From positions 62,001 through 126,000 of the forward strand of contig JAVBQY010000011.1 in NCBI GenBank assembly GCA_031548545.1: a stretch of DNA of 64,000 nucleotides, read 5' to 3'. Positions 42,452-51,815 of the stretch are shown here, in pieces. This DNA comes from UBA932 sp031548545. Lineage in GTDB: Bacteria; Bacteroidota; Bacteroidia; Bacteroidales; UBA932. A program made the translations under genes and the position numbers. A model generated the notes under the pieces. That model was not told the origin of the DNA and searched no databases. It saw only the letters and a list, made by a program, of their open reading frames with translations. The stretch's first letter is position 1. The number at the start of each line of letters is the position of its first letter.

Positions 42452-44155
42452 TCAGTCGCCTGTTTCCCACACATACATCCCAATGACCACTCCTGTGAAG
42501 CCGCCCGCTGTGGCCGTGCTTAGTAGGCCGGCCTCAATTTCACCTGCCATATTCCAGCTGTCCCCTTTGTCAAAAGAGTAAAAGAAGTGATAGGTCTTGC
42601 CCAGCCCTTTGACCTTTAGCAGTACGGGGGCATTGGCGTATGCTTTGGGTATTTCAGCTTCTTCCAACCTCCGGACTTCTTTTTGCGCCAGGTCTATGCT
42701 TATGCACGCCTTGCCCTGTGCGTTGAGGCTTTTTCCAAAAACAATATTGTAGTTTTCATTCTGGAAACACACCAGTCCCGCTATGTCTCCTTTGTGTGCC
42801 GGCCGGTAGCTCATTTCTGCCTCTAATTCAAAAAACTGGTGTTGTTGCCGGTGTCCGATGAAGGCCGGTTGTCCCTTTTCATAAATACTTTGCCCGTTGG
42901 CCTGCATGCTTAAGGCGCCGCTCCCGCTTGTCCACCATTGTGTGTGAGGGGTGCGGATAAAAATCCAGCGGTCATTTAAAACGGGCGAATTGAAATTGTC
43001 ACTATACGTAAAGTTACCCTTGAGGCTGCGGGCGTCGGAACTTAATCCGGCTTTTTCTACAATATAAGGAACCGGCGCTCCCTTGGGGAGTATTACCGGG
43101 TAAGCATCCGTCCAGTTGACCGGAAGAAGAAAGGTCTCGCGCCCGGTGTTGAAGTGGTTTTTATCATAAGGCCTGCAGCCCAGAAATACTGCGTACCATT
43201 CACCCTTGGGCGTTTGTACAAGGTCGGCATGGCCGGCGCAGGTTACGGGGGCGGGCCTGTCGGCAGGCAGGTCGCGTTGTGTCAGTATAGGATTGCGGGT
43301 CCAGGGACGGTAGGGGCCCCAGACCTTGTCTGCGCGGAAAATAACTTCCGAATGTTGGTCGCCCGTTCCTCCTTCGGCGCACATCAGGTAATAGTATCCG
43401 TTGATCTTGTACAGATGAGGGGCCTCAATCCATATGGGCTGCAGGCGCTTATCCGTTCCTCCGTCTATAACCATTAAGCGGTTGTTGAGCGTTGTATCGG
43501 CGTTGGTATCGTATTCATGCATCCAGATGGCGCGGTGTCCCTGCCATTGAGGCGCACCCTGCGGGGCGTCATTATGTACGATGTAGGCTTTCCCGTCGTC
43601 ATCAAAAAACATGGACGGATCAATGCCGCCGACCTTGGGCAGTACAATAGGGTCCGACCAATGACCGGATTGGGGGTCTTTGGTCTTGACTATAAAATTA
43701 CCAATGCCGTCCACACAGGTGTTAATCAGATAAAAGGTGTCATCATGCGGGTTGTAGTGAATGGACGGGGCATATACGCCTCCGTCGATCCGTATTCCAT
43801 CAAGATGTAATTGTGAGGGGCGGTTTAATACATGGCCTATCTGTACCCAGTTTACCAGGTCCGTGCTGTGAAAGATAGGAATGCCCGGATAGTAGGCGAA
43901 AGAAGAACACACCAGGTAATAGTCATTGCCCTTGCGGCAGATGGCCGGATCGGGGTAAAAACCTGGTAGTATGGGGTTGTAATACATCTGTTCGGAATTG
44001 ATTCCCGTATTAAATACCGGATCTGCGCCTTTGTACTCAAAATTCCGGAATGTGGCGCCCTTCTCCTGTGTACATGCTACCGCCAATACAGCTGCCAGCA
44101 CCGCCGCCGCTACACCCGCCTGCCGGCTTATCCTATACGCTAAACCTCTTTTCAT
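42452..44155 (-). CDS. GH43 beta-xylosidase/alpha-L-arabinofuranosidase (lipoprotein)
   Basis: A 567-residue GH43 enzyme. The signal ends in a lipobox (LAVACTQ, Cys28), so it is membrane anchored. The five-bladed propeller carries the catalytic base in GFYPDPAICRKG, the transition-state Asp in GGIDPSMFFDDDG and the general acid in WIEAPHLYKINGYYYLMCAEGG. The C-terminal ~190 residues are a beta-sandwich of the type seen in beta-xylosidases. It removes xylose or arabinose from oligosaccharides; the preference is not decided. It follows the sensor gene by 59 bases on the same strand. Confidence 0.92.
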   Translation of the reverse strand: MKRGLAYRISRQAGVAAAVLAAVLAVACTQEKGATFRNFEYKGADPVFNTGINSEQMYYNPILPGFYPDPAICRKGNDYYLVCSSFAYYPGIPIFHSTDLVNWVQIGHVLNRPSQLHLDGIRIDGGVYAPSIHYNPHDDTFYLINTCVDGIGNFIVKTKDPQSGHWSDPIVLPKVGGIDPSMFFDDDGKAYIVHNDAPQGAPQWQGHRAIWMHEYDTNADTTLNNRLMVIDGGTDKRLQPIWIEAPHLYKINGYYYLMCAEGGTGDQHSEVIFRADKVWGPYRPWTRNPILTQRDLPADRPAPVTCAGHADLVQTPKGEWYAVFLGCRPYDKNHFNTGRETFLLPVNWTDAYPVILPKGAPVPYIVEKAGLSSDARSLKGNFTYSDNFNSPVLNDRWIFIRTPHTQWWTSGSGALSMQANGQSIYEKGQPAFIGHRQQHQFFELEAEMSYRPAHKGDIAGLVCFQNENYNIVFGKSLNAQGKACISIDLAQKEVRRLEEAEIPKAYANAPVLLKVKGLGKTYHFFYSFDKGDSWNMAGEIEAGLLSTATAGGFTGVVIGMYVWETGD

Positions 44156-44214
44156 TGTATCTGATTTTAAAATTTAATCCGTCCTAATCTCTTAATATCC
44201 TAAACGCTTAGTCC

Positions 44215-47200
44215 CTAATTCATCTTCTCCACATACTCTGTCGGAGACATTCCATAAAATTCCTTGAAAGAGGTAGAAAAGTGTGACATATTTGTAAATC
44301 CCATAGCGTAGGCGACATCCGACACCGTGAACTTTTTTTCCGACAATAACAGGGCTGCTTGTTTCAGCCGGATGCCACGAATGAAGTCGCGGGCGCTTTG
44401 ATTGGTTAATTCTTTCAATTTGCGGTGCATATGTACACGGCTCATACCCACATTGGACGCCAAGAATTCCACATTTAGTTTAGGATTCGCCAGGTTGTCG
44501 TTAATAACCTTCAATATTTTGTTCATCAGCATTTCATCCGATGATTTCATCGCTACCGGTGTAATACGGTCATTATATTCCTGATTACCACTGAATTTGT
44601 TGCGTAGAATTTCCCGGCTGGAAATCAGGTTGTTGATCGTCTGTATCAGCATGTCCGTACGGAAGGGCTTATCAAGATAAGCGTCAGCGCCGGTTTCAAG
44701 TCCTTCAATATGATCCTCGGCCTGTGTTTTGGCGGACAGGAGAATTACAGGCGTATGGTTGATATTGATGTTCTGTTTGATTTTACGTGTGAGTGTGATG
44801 CCATCCATTACAGGCATCATCACATCACTGACAATCGCGTCAAACTGGTTATTCAGCATTAACTCCAGGGCTTCTTTGCCATTGGTGCAAGTGCTAATAC
44901 GGTAGAATACGGACAATTCACTTTGTATAAAGCGGCGCAATTCATCTTCATCTTCTACGATCAGTACTTTATACTTCGTTTTGGATTTTGAAGCGGAGGG
45001 GGGCGCCTCTGCCTGCATGGCTTCTTCAGGTAATCCGTCCGCGCTATTGTGATAATACATGGCCACACGTTGCGCTGCAGCTTCAGGGGTTTCCAGCTCC
45101 TCTTTGCGCAGGTGGCTGTTGCCCATGGGCAGCCGGACAACAAATTCTACTCCCTGCTGATCGTCCGTACGATTTTCCGCATAAATCACGCCATGGTGTA
45201 ATTCCACCAACTGACGGGAGAGGTGAAGCCCCACGCCGGTGCCGAAATTTGTATTGCTTTGCGTTTGGCTGATCTGGTAAAAACGTTCGAATATGCGTTC
45301 TATATTTTCGGCATTTACGCCTATTCCGCTATCTATTACCCTGATTTCAAAATAATTGTTTACAGGTAGGCGTTTGTCTCCCTGGCCGGTGCCGAGCCGG
45401 ATGATAATTTCTCCGTTCTCGGGGGTGAATTTAAATGCATTGGACAGGATATTCAGCAGCACCTTATCAAAATTATTCAGGTCTATCCATACCTTCAACG
45501 GGCCGGAGGGATGCTCAAATACAAAACGGATATTTTTCTGCCGGGCCGTATATTCAAACGTATGTGTCAGGTCTTCTATAAAGCCCACTATATCCGTCTC
45601 CCGGCAATAGATGCGCATCAGTCCCTTGTCAAGTTTACGAATATCCATCAGCTGATTGATCAGTCGTAATATCCGCTGTGCATTGCGGTACATGATCATA
45701 TAAGCCTGATGGGTGCTGCTGTCGGATTTTATAGCCAATAATTTTTCAAGCGGGCTTATAATCAGTGTCATCGGAGTCCTGATCTCATGCGAAATATTGA
45801 TAAAAAATTGTAGTTTGGCCTCATTGATTTCCTGGGCGTGTTCTTGCTTTAACAATTCTTGCCGGTAATAAATTTTTGAACGTATATAGTTGATAATACC
45901 ATATATGAGAAATAAAGTCAGTAGAAAATAGGTGCTTATGGCCCACCAGCTTTGGTACCAGGGATAGGCAATAGCGATGCGTATTTTCTTTTCGGAAGAC
46001 GGGTCGTTGTAGAGCCTGACATTGAACAAATAATTGCCGGGCTGCAGGTTATTATAAGTAATTTGGTTGACACCCGGAGAGGTGGTGGTCCAGTCCGATT
46101 TCAAGCCCTCCATCTTGTATTCGTATACCGTTTGTTCCGGATTGACAAAATTAAGCGTGGATAATTCAATGGTAAATGTATTGTCCTTGTGTCCCAGATA
46201 AAAAACATCGGCATTGGCCAATGATGTGCGGATAATAGGTTGTCCGTCCGAACAATCACCCGGCCGTACGGCTTGATTGAACAGATAAAAGCCCGTGAGG
46301 TATAGCAGAGAAGATGGTTTGAGGTCTAAAATGTTACGGGGATAAAAACCGGTGATTCCATTCGTGCCGCCAAAATAAATTTTTCCATACCTGTCTTTGA
46401 AGGCGGCTCCGCGCGTAAATTCATTGCCTTGTAAGCCGTCACCCGCATAATAGTGATTGACCTCCCGTGTCGCGGGGTTCAGCCTGTAAAGCCCCTTGTA
46501 GGTACTGATCCATAATTTCCCTTCATTATCTTCACAAATACCGCAGATCATATCACCCACCGGATTATTCTGCACCGGAAAATCGTCGGTGGCGCCGGTT
46601 TGTTTATTGAGACAATATAAGCGTGTGGTAGTGCCCACCCATATATTCCCCTTAGTATCCTCACATAGTGCATTTACAATGTTGCCGCTCAGTATATTGT
46701 AACTTCCATTGTAGCTGATGAAACTTTTTCTGGCCGGATCAAAGCAGCTAAGTCCTTTATAATGACCAATCCATATTAATCCGTCGCGGTCACACAATAT
46801 ATAATTGATCCAGTCGTTACTCAATTCATTGATATTAAATTCATTTTCTTCACGCTTCGAGGACTCGTAATGGGTCAGCGCTCCGCTATGGAGGTTCATT
46901 AGGTAAAGTCCTGATCCAAAGGTGCCTATCAACAGACGTTTTTGCTTGTCTTCCGTGATATAATACACCTTTTCGTTAGACAATTCACTGATATATTGAC
47001 ATTTTCCTGTCTTCCGGTCCATTTTGGCCAGTCCTTTGGAATAAGAGCCTATCCACAGGTTGCGTTCCGAATCTTCAAATACAGAGAGTATGATACTGGG
47101 TACGGAGTGGGGTGATCCGCTCTGATAAAAATGGACGGATTGGTTCGTCTGTTCGTTCACGCCATATATCCCGTCATTATCCGTTGCCACCCATAAGGTA

Positions 47201-48306
47201 TTGTCGCGGTCTTTGTATAGAGACATCACGCAACTTGATCCGATGATGTTGTGCTTTATGGATTTATATCCATAGTAGTCGAACTTGTGCTGATTCTTGG
47301 GGACATAGACAATGCCTTTCTGGAATAAACCCAGCCAAAGGCTTCCGGTATTGTCCTCCAGGATGGCATGTATCTTACTTTTGCTGAAATCGAAGGACAC
47401 GGTATTGACTTCGAAGTCCGTCATACTATTAGTCCGTTCATTGTATACCTTCAGGCCCTGCCCGTCGGTTCCGATCAGCAGTTGGTTGTCGCTATTGACA
47501 GCCATATTGTACACCAGATCAGGGTTTTTATCTCCATTGTTGATATGTACAAAGCGCCCTTTCTCTCGGTCATAGCGATTGACCCCCCTGGTCAGGGTGC
47601 CCACAAACAGATTCCCGTTTTTATCTGCTATGATGGAGGATATATTGTCACTCGAAATTTCCGGGGCGCGGAATATCCGGACTTGCCTGCTTGGCAAGTG
47701 ACAGCAATTCAAACCATTATTCTCGGACCCTATCCATATGTTGTTGTTAGCGTCTTTATAGATGGAATTCAGGTAATTACTGCTCAGGCGCGGCGAGATA
47801 TCCGCCTCATAATAGGCCTCCGTTGCGCCACCTTTCAGGACAAACAAGCCGTTGCCGGAGGTTACTATCCAGCAATCCCCATTCTCCACCGCTGTAATTC
47901 CCGTAATATGGGGCTTTACAATTTCTTCATTCTGGATAAGTTTTATGGATTCAAAAACATCCGTATCCCGGCAATAGCGCACCAGTCCACTGATCGTGCC
48001 TATCAGCAGGCGTTCGTCGCTGGTTTCAAAGATACAGCGCACATAGTTATTGCTGAGCGACGCAGTGTCGCTCTTCACATGGTTATAGCGTGTGAACTTT
48101 ATCCCGTCAAAACGGTTCAGGCCATATTCCGTAGCTATCCATACAAAGCCTTCTTTATCCTGATAAATACAATTGATCAGGTTACTTGATAATCCGTTTT
48201 CGGTAGAAAAATAGCGTGCTGATTGCCCGTTGGCTATGTTACATAGACTGAGAAAAACATATAATATACAGATTATTAGTTTCTTTATGTTTTTAACGTG
48301 TTGCAT
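44215..48306 (-). CDS. Hybrid two-component system sensor/regulator
   Basis: A 1363-residue HTCS. Order: signal peptide (~1-27); about 14 propeller repeats (Reg_prop, recurring GNIWVGT-type motifs) and Y_Y_Y domain near 700-765, forming the periplasmic oligosaccharide sensor; membrane segment near 780-800; histidine kinase with phospho-acceptor His840 in FINISHEIRTPMT; ATPase with NILSNAFKFTPENG and DSGIGV; receiver with Asp1161 in SDVMMPVMDG; C-terminal AraC-type DNA-binding domain ending YGMSPTEYVEKMN. Such regulators bind a breakdown product of the target glycan and activate the linked susC operon. It diverges from susC, with paired GTAACA/TGTTAC sites between them. Confidence 0.97.
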   Translation of the reverse strand: MQHVKNIKKLIICILYVFLSLCNIANGQSARYFSTENGLSSNLINCIYQDKEGFVWIATEYGLNRFDGIKFTRYNHVKSDTASLSNNYVRCIFETSDERLLIGTISGLVRYCRDTDVFESIKLIQNEEIVKPHITGITAVENGDCWIVTSGNGLFVLKGGATEAYYEADISPRLSSNYLNSIYKDANNNIWIGSENNGLNCCHLPSRQVRIFRAPEISSDNISSIIADKNGNLFVGTLTRGVNRYDREKGRFVHINNGDKNPDLVYNMAVNSDNQLLIGTDGQGLKVYNERTNSMTDFEVNTVSFDFSKSKIHAILEDNTGSLWLGLFQKGIVYVPKNQHKFDYYGYKSIKHNIIGSSCVMSLYKDRDNTLWVATDNDGIYGVNEQTNQSVHFYQSGSPHSVPSIILSVFEDSERNLWIGSYSKGLAKMDRKTGKCQYISELSNEKVYYITEDKQKRLLIGTFGSGLYLMNLHSGALTHYESSKREENEFNINELSNDWINYILCDRDGLIWIGHYKGLSCFDPARKSFISYNGSYNILSGNIVNALCEDTKGNIWVGTTTRLYCLNKQTGATDDFPVQNNPVGDMICGICEDNEGKLWISTYKGLYRLNPATREVNHYYAGDGLQGNEFTRGAAFKDRYGKIYFGGTNGITGFYPRNILDLKPSSLLYLTGFYLFNQAVRPGDCSDGQPIIRTSLANADVFYLGHKDNTFTIELSTLNFVNPEQTVYEYKMEGLKSDWTTTSPGVNQITYNNLQPGNYLFNVRLYNDPSSEKKIRIAIAYPWYQSWWAISTYFLLTLFLIYGIINYIRSKIYYRQELLKQEHAQEINEAKLQFFINISHEIRTPMTLIISPLEKLLAIKSDSSTHQAYMIMYRNAQRILRLINQLMDIRKLDKGLMRIYCRETDIVGFIEDLTHTFEYTARQKNIRFVFEHPSGPLKVWIDLNNFDKVLLNILSNAFKFTPENGEIIIRLGTGQGDKRLPVNNYFEIRVIDSGIGVNAENIERIFERFYQISQTQSNTNFGTGVGLHLSRQLVELHHGVIYAENRTDDQQGVEFVVRLPMGNSHLRKEELETPEAAAQRVAMYYHNSADGLPEEAMQAEAPPSASKSKTKYKVLIVEDEDELRRFIQSELSVFYRISTCTNGKEALELMLNNQFDAIVSDVMMPVMDGITLTRKIKQNININHTPVILLSAKTQAEDHIEGLETGADAYLDKPFRTDMLIQTINNLISSREILRNKFSGNQEYNDRITPVAMKSSDEMLMNKILKVINDNLANPKLNVEFLASNVGMSRVHMHRKLKELTNQSARDFIRGIRLKQAALLLSEKKFTVSDVAYAMGFTNMSHFSTSFKEFYGMSPTEYVEKMN

Positions 48307-48347
48307 TTTTCTGCTTTTAGGGAGGGTTGTGTCACTTAATGTTTCCT

Positions 48348-48355
48348 CAAAGTTA
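48348..48355 (-). promoter_or_regulatory. -7 element of HTCS gene promoter
   Basis: Minus-strand TAACTTTG matches TAnnTTTG, 42 bases before the sensor gene start. Confidence 0.5.
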
Positions 48356-48395
48356 ACAAAATTGTTGTTCCGATGATGATTTTGCGGTTATAAAG

Positions 48396-48484
48396 GTAAC
48401 ATTTCCTACAAAAATGTTACATACGGAATAGTTGCTGTTTCACATTTTGATAGGAGAGGTAACAAATTGAAGTGTTCATGTTAC
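48396..48484. promoter_or_regulatory. Paired inverted GTAACA/TGTTAC sites upstream of susC
   Basis: GTAACA at 48396 with TGTTAC at 48415 (arms extend to GTAACATTT/AAATGTTAC), and GTAACA at 48459 with TGTTAC at 48479. Offsets inside each pair are 19 and 20 bases, and the pairs are 63-64 bases apart. The nearer pair is about 50-70 bases upstream of the inferred susC start, a fitting place for the AraC-type domain of the adjacent regulator. Confidence 0.55.
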
Positions 48485-48515
48485 AGATTTTACGTTATTA
48501 TAGAGAATAGAGTAC

Positions 48516-48523
48516 TATTTTTG
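48516..48523 (+). promoter_or_regulatory. -7 element of susC operon promoter
   Basis: TATTTTTG fits the consensus; no -33 TTTG is present, as expected for an activator-dependent promoter. Confidence 0.6.
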
Positions 48524-48531
48524 TTCTCAAA

Positions 48532-48545
48532 TTAGCGAGAGCTAA
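48532..48545 (+). promoter_or_regulatory. Hairpin at the 5' end of the susC transcript
   Basis: TTAGC-GAGA-GCTAA, a five-base-pair stem with a GNRA loop, lies within 1-3 bases of the expected transcription start. It may stabilise the mRNA or act as an operator. Confidence 0.4.
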
Positions 48546-48583
48546 CATTACCTTAATATAGTACTAACCTTTTTTTAAACTTT

Positions 48584-51500
48584 ATGTACAAAAAAATCTT
48601 CGTTCAAGTGCAAAACAGCCGTTGGCCGGCGCCCGTATCCCCATCAGGTATGCGGCGTATGCTTGTAATGGGCTTGTTGTTGCTGGTATTTCCTGTTGCG
48701 CTGTTAGCGCAGAATACGATCACCATCACCGGTAGGGTTTTGGATGATTTTAATGAACCAGCTGTAGGAGTGAGTGTTATGGTAAAAAATGCAAAAACTG
48801 CAGCTTTTACAGACGTGGATGGTACTTATTCTATAAAGGCTGCGCCTAATGCCGTGCTGGTTTTCTCTTTCCTTGGGTTGACCACAAAGGAGGAGGCGGT
48901 AAATGGCCGGACGAAGATTGATGTGATCATGAGTCAGGATGCACAACAGTTGAGTGAAGTGGTGGTAGTGGGTTATGGCCAGATGAAACGCAGTGACCTT
49001 ACCGGCTCTGTGGTTTCGGTATCTTCGGATGCTATTGCCCAATCCATCCCTACCTCTATTGACCAGGTCTTGCAGGGACGTGCTGCCGGGGTACAGGTAA
49101 CCCAGAACTCCGGTATTCCGGGTGGTAGTTCCTCCATCCGTATCCGCGGGGTTAACTCGCTGAACTCCTCCAATGAGCCTATCTTTGTGATTGACGGGGT
49201 GGTGATTGACGGTGCAACCGGATCTAACAGTATCAACGCCTTGTCTTCTATCAATCCATCGGATATCGTATCTATGGACGTCTTGAAAGATGCTTCGGCG
49301 ACAGCAATTTACGGATCACGCGGCGCCAATGGTGTCATCATCATCACCACCAAACGCGGCGAGAAAGGGGATGCCCGCATCAACTACGATGGTTTCCTGG
49401 GGGTACAGATGATGCCTAAAAAGCTGGATATGTTAAATCTTCAGCAATATGCCTACCATAAGAACGAGCGTACAAAGATCATGGGACATCCGATGGACGA
49501 TAATTTCGTTCGTCCGGACCTCCTGGGTGATGGTACCGACTGGCAGGACGAACTATTTAACCCCGCCTTTATGCAGAGCCATAACCTGTCTATTTCAGGG
49601 GGTACGGACAAGGTGGTGTATGCTATGAGCGCCGGTTATCTCGACCAGGACGGTATAGCCCTGGGCTCAGGTTTCAAGCGGTTGAACCTCCGCGGATCTA
49701 TTGAGGCGGATTTGAAGAAATGGCTGAAAGCCGGAGCAAACTTTGCCCTGGGTAATACCAAGCAGATTATAACGGTTGCAGACAATGACCTTATTAATAT
49801 GGCGCTGCAGCAAACGCCCAACGTGGCGGCCCGCAACCCGGACGGCAGTTACGGCGGTCCGGACACCGATGAGTTTGTTCAGTCCAACCCCGTGGGGTTG
49901 GCCCAGTTGAAAGAAAACACTGCGGAAATCTCGGATATCCGCAGCGGAATCTATCTGGACTTTAAATTTATGGAAGGATTGAACCTGCGTACGGAGTTCT
50001 CCAGTGACATCAGCATGAATAATACCTATAAATTTACGCCCACTTATACTTTCGGCGCTATCCACAATGATGTTCGCGAGTCTACCCGGACGAAATCTTA
50101 CAATGTGTATTGGTCATGGCGTAATGTGTTGACTTATAATAAGACCTTTGCAGAAAAGCATACAATCAATGCCATGTTGGGCCAGGAAATGCAGGATTCC
50201 CGTTGGGAGTACCTGATGGGAACCCGTACGGGCTTTTTGACCAACAATGCCAAAGACCTGGATGCAGGTGACGCTACTACGGCCCAGAATGCGGGCAATA
50301 GCGGAGAAAGCAGCCTGCTCTCTTTCTTCGGCCGCGCTTTCTATTCATTTGACGATCGCTACCTGTTGACGGCGACCCTGCGTTATGACGGTTCTTCCAA
50401 ATTTGACAAGAGCAACCAGTGGGGGCTTTTCCCTTCGGCTGCCGTAGCCTGGAAAATTTCCAACGAAAGTTTCTTCAAGGAAACCGAAGCGCTTAACTTC
50501 ATGAATAATTTCAAGTTCCGCGCCGGTTGGGGTATTGTGGGTAACCAGAACATCCCCAACTATGCCTATACCTCGGTAATGTCATCTGTACCTACCATTT
50601 GGGGTACGGGTATGCTCAGCGGTAATACCGCCAATCCGGATGTGCAATGGGAAAAAACAACCTCTGTCAACCTGGGGGTGGATATGAACTTTTTCAATAA
50701 CCGTATCGAAGTGATTTTTGATTGGTACAATAAACAGACGGATAACCTGTTGCTTCAGGTTCCCCTGCCTGCTTATGTGGGCTCCAGCGGACAAGGTTCC
50801 ACTACGCCACCCTGGGTGAACGTAGGATCATTACAGAACCGCGGGGTTGAGTTTACACTTAATACCTTAAATATAGACAAAGGCGGATTCACCTGGCGTT
50901 CGAATATCGTTATTTCCTCCAATAGAAATAAAGTATTGTCCCTCCAAACGGCCAGCGCCGCCCTGGACAAGACCCTCTCCAAAGGTTCCGAAACCACCAT
51001 TGTTACCCGCACCCAGGTGGGACAGCCGATTGGCCAGTTCTATGGTTATGAAGTGATAGGCCGTTTCAATAGCGCTACGGACATGTATTATAAGGATGCC
51101 GACGGCAGTGTGAAAAAAGTGGCCATGCCCGAAGGCATACCTGTCAGCGAAACCGGTGTGTGGGTGGGTGACCTGATGTTCCGTGATGTCAACGGAGACG
51201 GTGTAATCAATGATGCCGACCGTACCTTTATCGGAAACCCCGAACCCAAATTTACGTTCGGTTTTGGCAATACCTTTAGTTATAAAGGCTTTGATCTGAC
51301 TGTTTACCTTAATGGTTCTTACGGTAATAAGGTGTTCAACTGGATGCAACGCTGGACGGAAGACCCGCGCCAGTCCACCAATATCACCATGCATGCCCGT
51401 GATTATGCCAAGTTGGGGGTGATAGATCCTGCGGCCTCTGGCACCGACTATCGTAACCTTCAGGTTATAGGCGGCGCCTGGGATATGCCGCGCCTCTCCC

Positions 51501-51796
51501 CCGCGGACGCCAATAAAAATCAACGTGTATCCGACCGTTACATAGAAGATGGCTCTTACCTCCGTATACAGAATATTTCTTTGGGTTATACTTTCCCGGC
51601 AGAATGGACAAGAAAGATCTACATTGAAAATCTGAAGGTTTATGCCAATATTCAGAACCTGTATACCTTTACCAACTACGAAGGCTATGATCCCGAGCTG
51701 GGTTCCATCGGACAGGACGCTTTGTTGAGCGGCATTGACAATGGCCGTTATCCTTCTCCCCGGGTCTTCACTTTTGGTCTGAATATTACGTTCTAA
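48584..51796 (+). CDS. SusC/RagA-type TonB-dependent xylo-oligosaccharide transporter
   Basis: A 1070-residue outer membrane transporter. After a long N-terminus with a hydrophobic export signal (RRMLVMGLLLLVFPVALLAQ) come a carboxypeptidase-regulatory-like domain (ITGRVLDDFNEPAVGVSVMVKN), the TonB box/plug start (VVVVGYGQMKRSDLTGSVVSV), plug (VLQGRAAGVQVTQNSG...IRIRGVNS) and the 22-strand barrel ending in ...RVFTFGLNITF with terminal Phe. It works with the SusD lipoprotein encoded next. Xylan specificity is inferred from the surrounding GH10/GH43 genes. ATG 48584 is used; internal ATGs at codons 23 and 26 are possible. Confidence 0.97.
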   Translation: MYKKIFVQVQNSRWPAPVSPSGMRRMLVMGLLLLVFPVALLAQNTITITGRVLDDFNEPAVGVSVMVKNAKTAAFTDVDGTYSIKAAPNAVLVFSFLGLTTKEEAVNGRTKIDVIMSQDAQQLSEVVVVGYGQMKRSDLTGSVVSVSSDAIAQSIPTSIDQVLQGRAAGVQVTQNSGIPGGSSSIRIRGVNSLNSSNEPIFVIDGVVIDGATGSNSINALSSINPSDIVSMDVLKDASATAIYGSRGANGVIIITTKRGEKGDARINYDGFLGVQMMPKKLDMLNLQQYAYHKNERTKIMGHPMDDNFVRPDLLGDGTDWQDELFNPAFMQSHNLSISGGTDKVVYAMSAGYLDQDGIALGSGFKRLNLRGSIEADLKKWLKAGANFALGNTKQIITVADNDLINMALQQTPNVAARNPDGSYGGPDTDEFVQSNPVGLAQLKENTAEISDIRSGIYLDFKFMEGLNLRTEFSSDISMNNTYKFTPTYTFGAIHNDVRESTRTKSYNVYWSWRNVLTYNKTFAEKHTINAMLGQEMQDSRWEYLMGTRTGFLTNNAKDLDAGDATTAQNAGNSGESSLLSFFGRAFYSFDDRYLLTATLRYDGSSKFDKSNQWGLFPSAAVAWKISNESFFKETEALNFMNNFKFRAGWGIVGNQNIPNYAYTSVMSSVPTIWGTGMLSGNTANPDVQWEKTTSVNLGVDMNFFNNRIEVIFDWYNKQTDNLLLQVPLPAYVGSSGQGSTTPPWVNVGSLQNRGVEFTLNTLNIDKGGFTWRSNIVISSNRNKVLSLQTASAALDKTLSKGSETTIVTRTQVGQPIGQFYGYEVIGRFNSATDMYYKDADGSVKKVAMPEGIPVSETGVWVGDLMFRDVNGDGVINDADRTFIGNPEPKFTFGFGNTFSYKGFDLTVYLNGSYGNKVFNWMQRWTEDPRQSTNITMHARDYAKLGVIDPAASGTDYRNLQVIGGAWDMPRLSPADANKNQRVSDRYIEDGSYLRIQNISLGYTFPAEWTRKIYIENLKVYANIQNLYTFTNYEGYDPELGSIGQDALLSGIDNGRYPSPRVFTFGLNITF

Positions 51797-51815
51797 ACAT
51801 TAACCGTTGATTATT

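Noticed and set aside
44136..44144. TACGCTAAA half-site near the GH43 start
   Set aside because: No matching left arm at the correct spacing, so a single half-site only.
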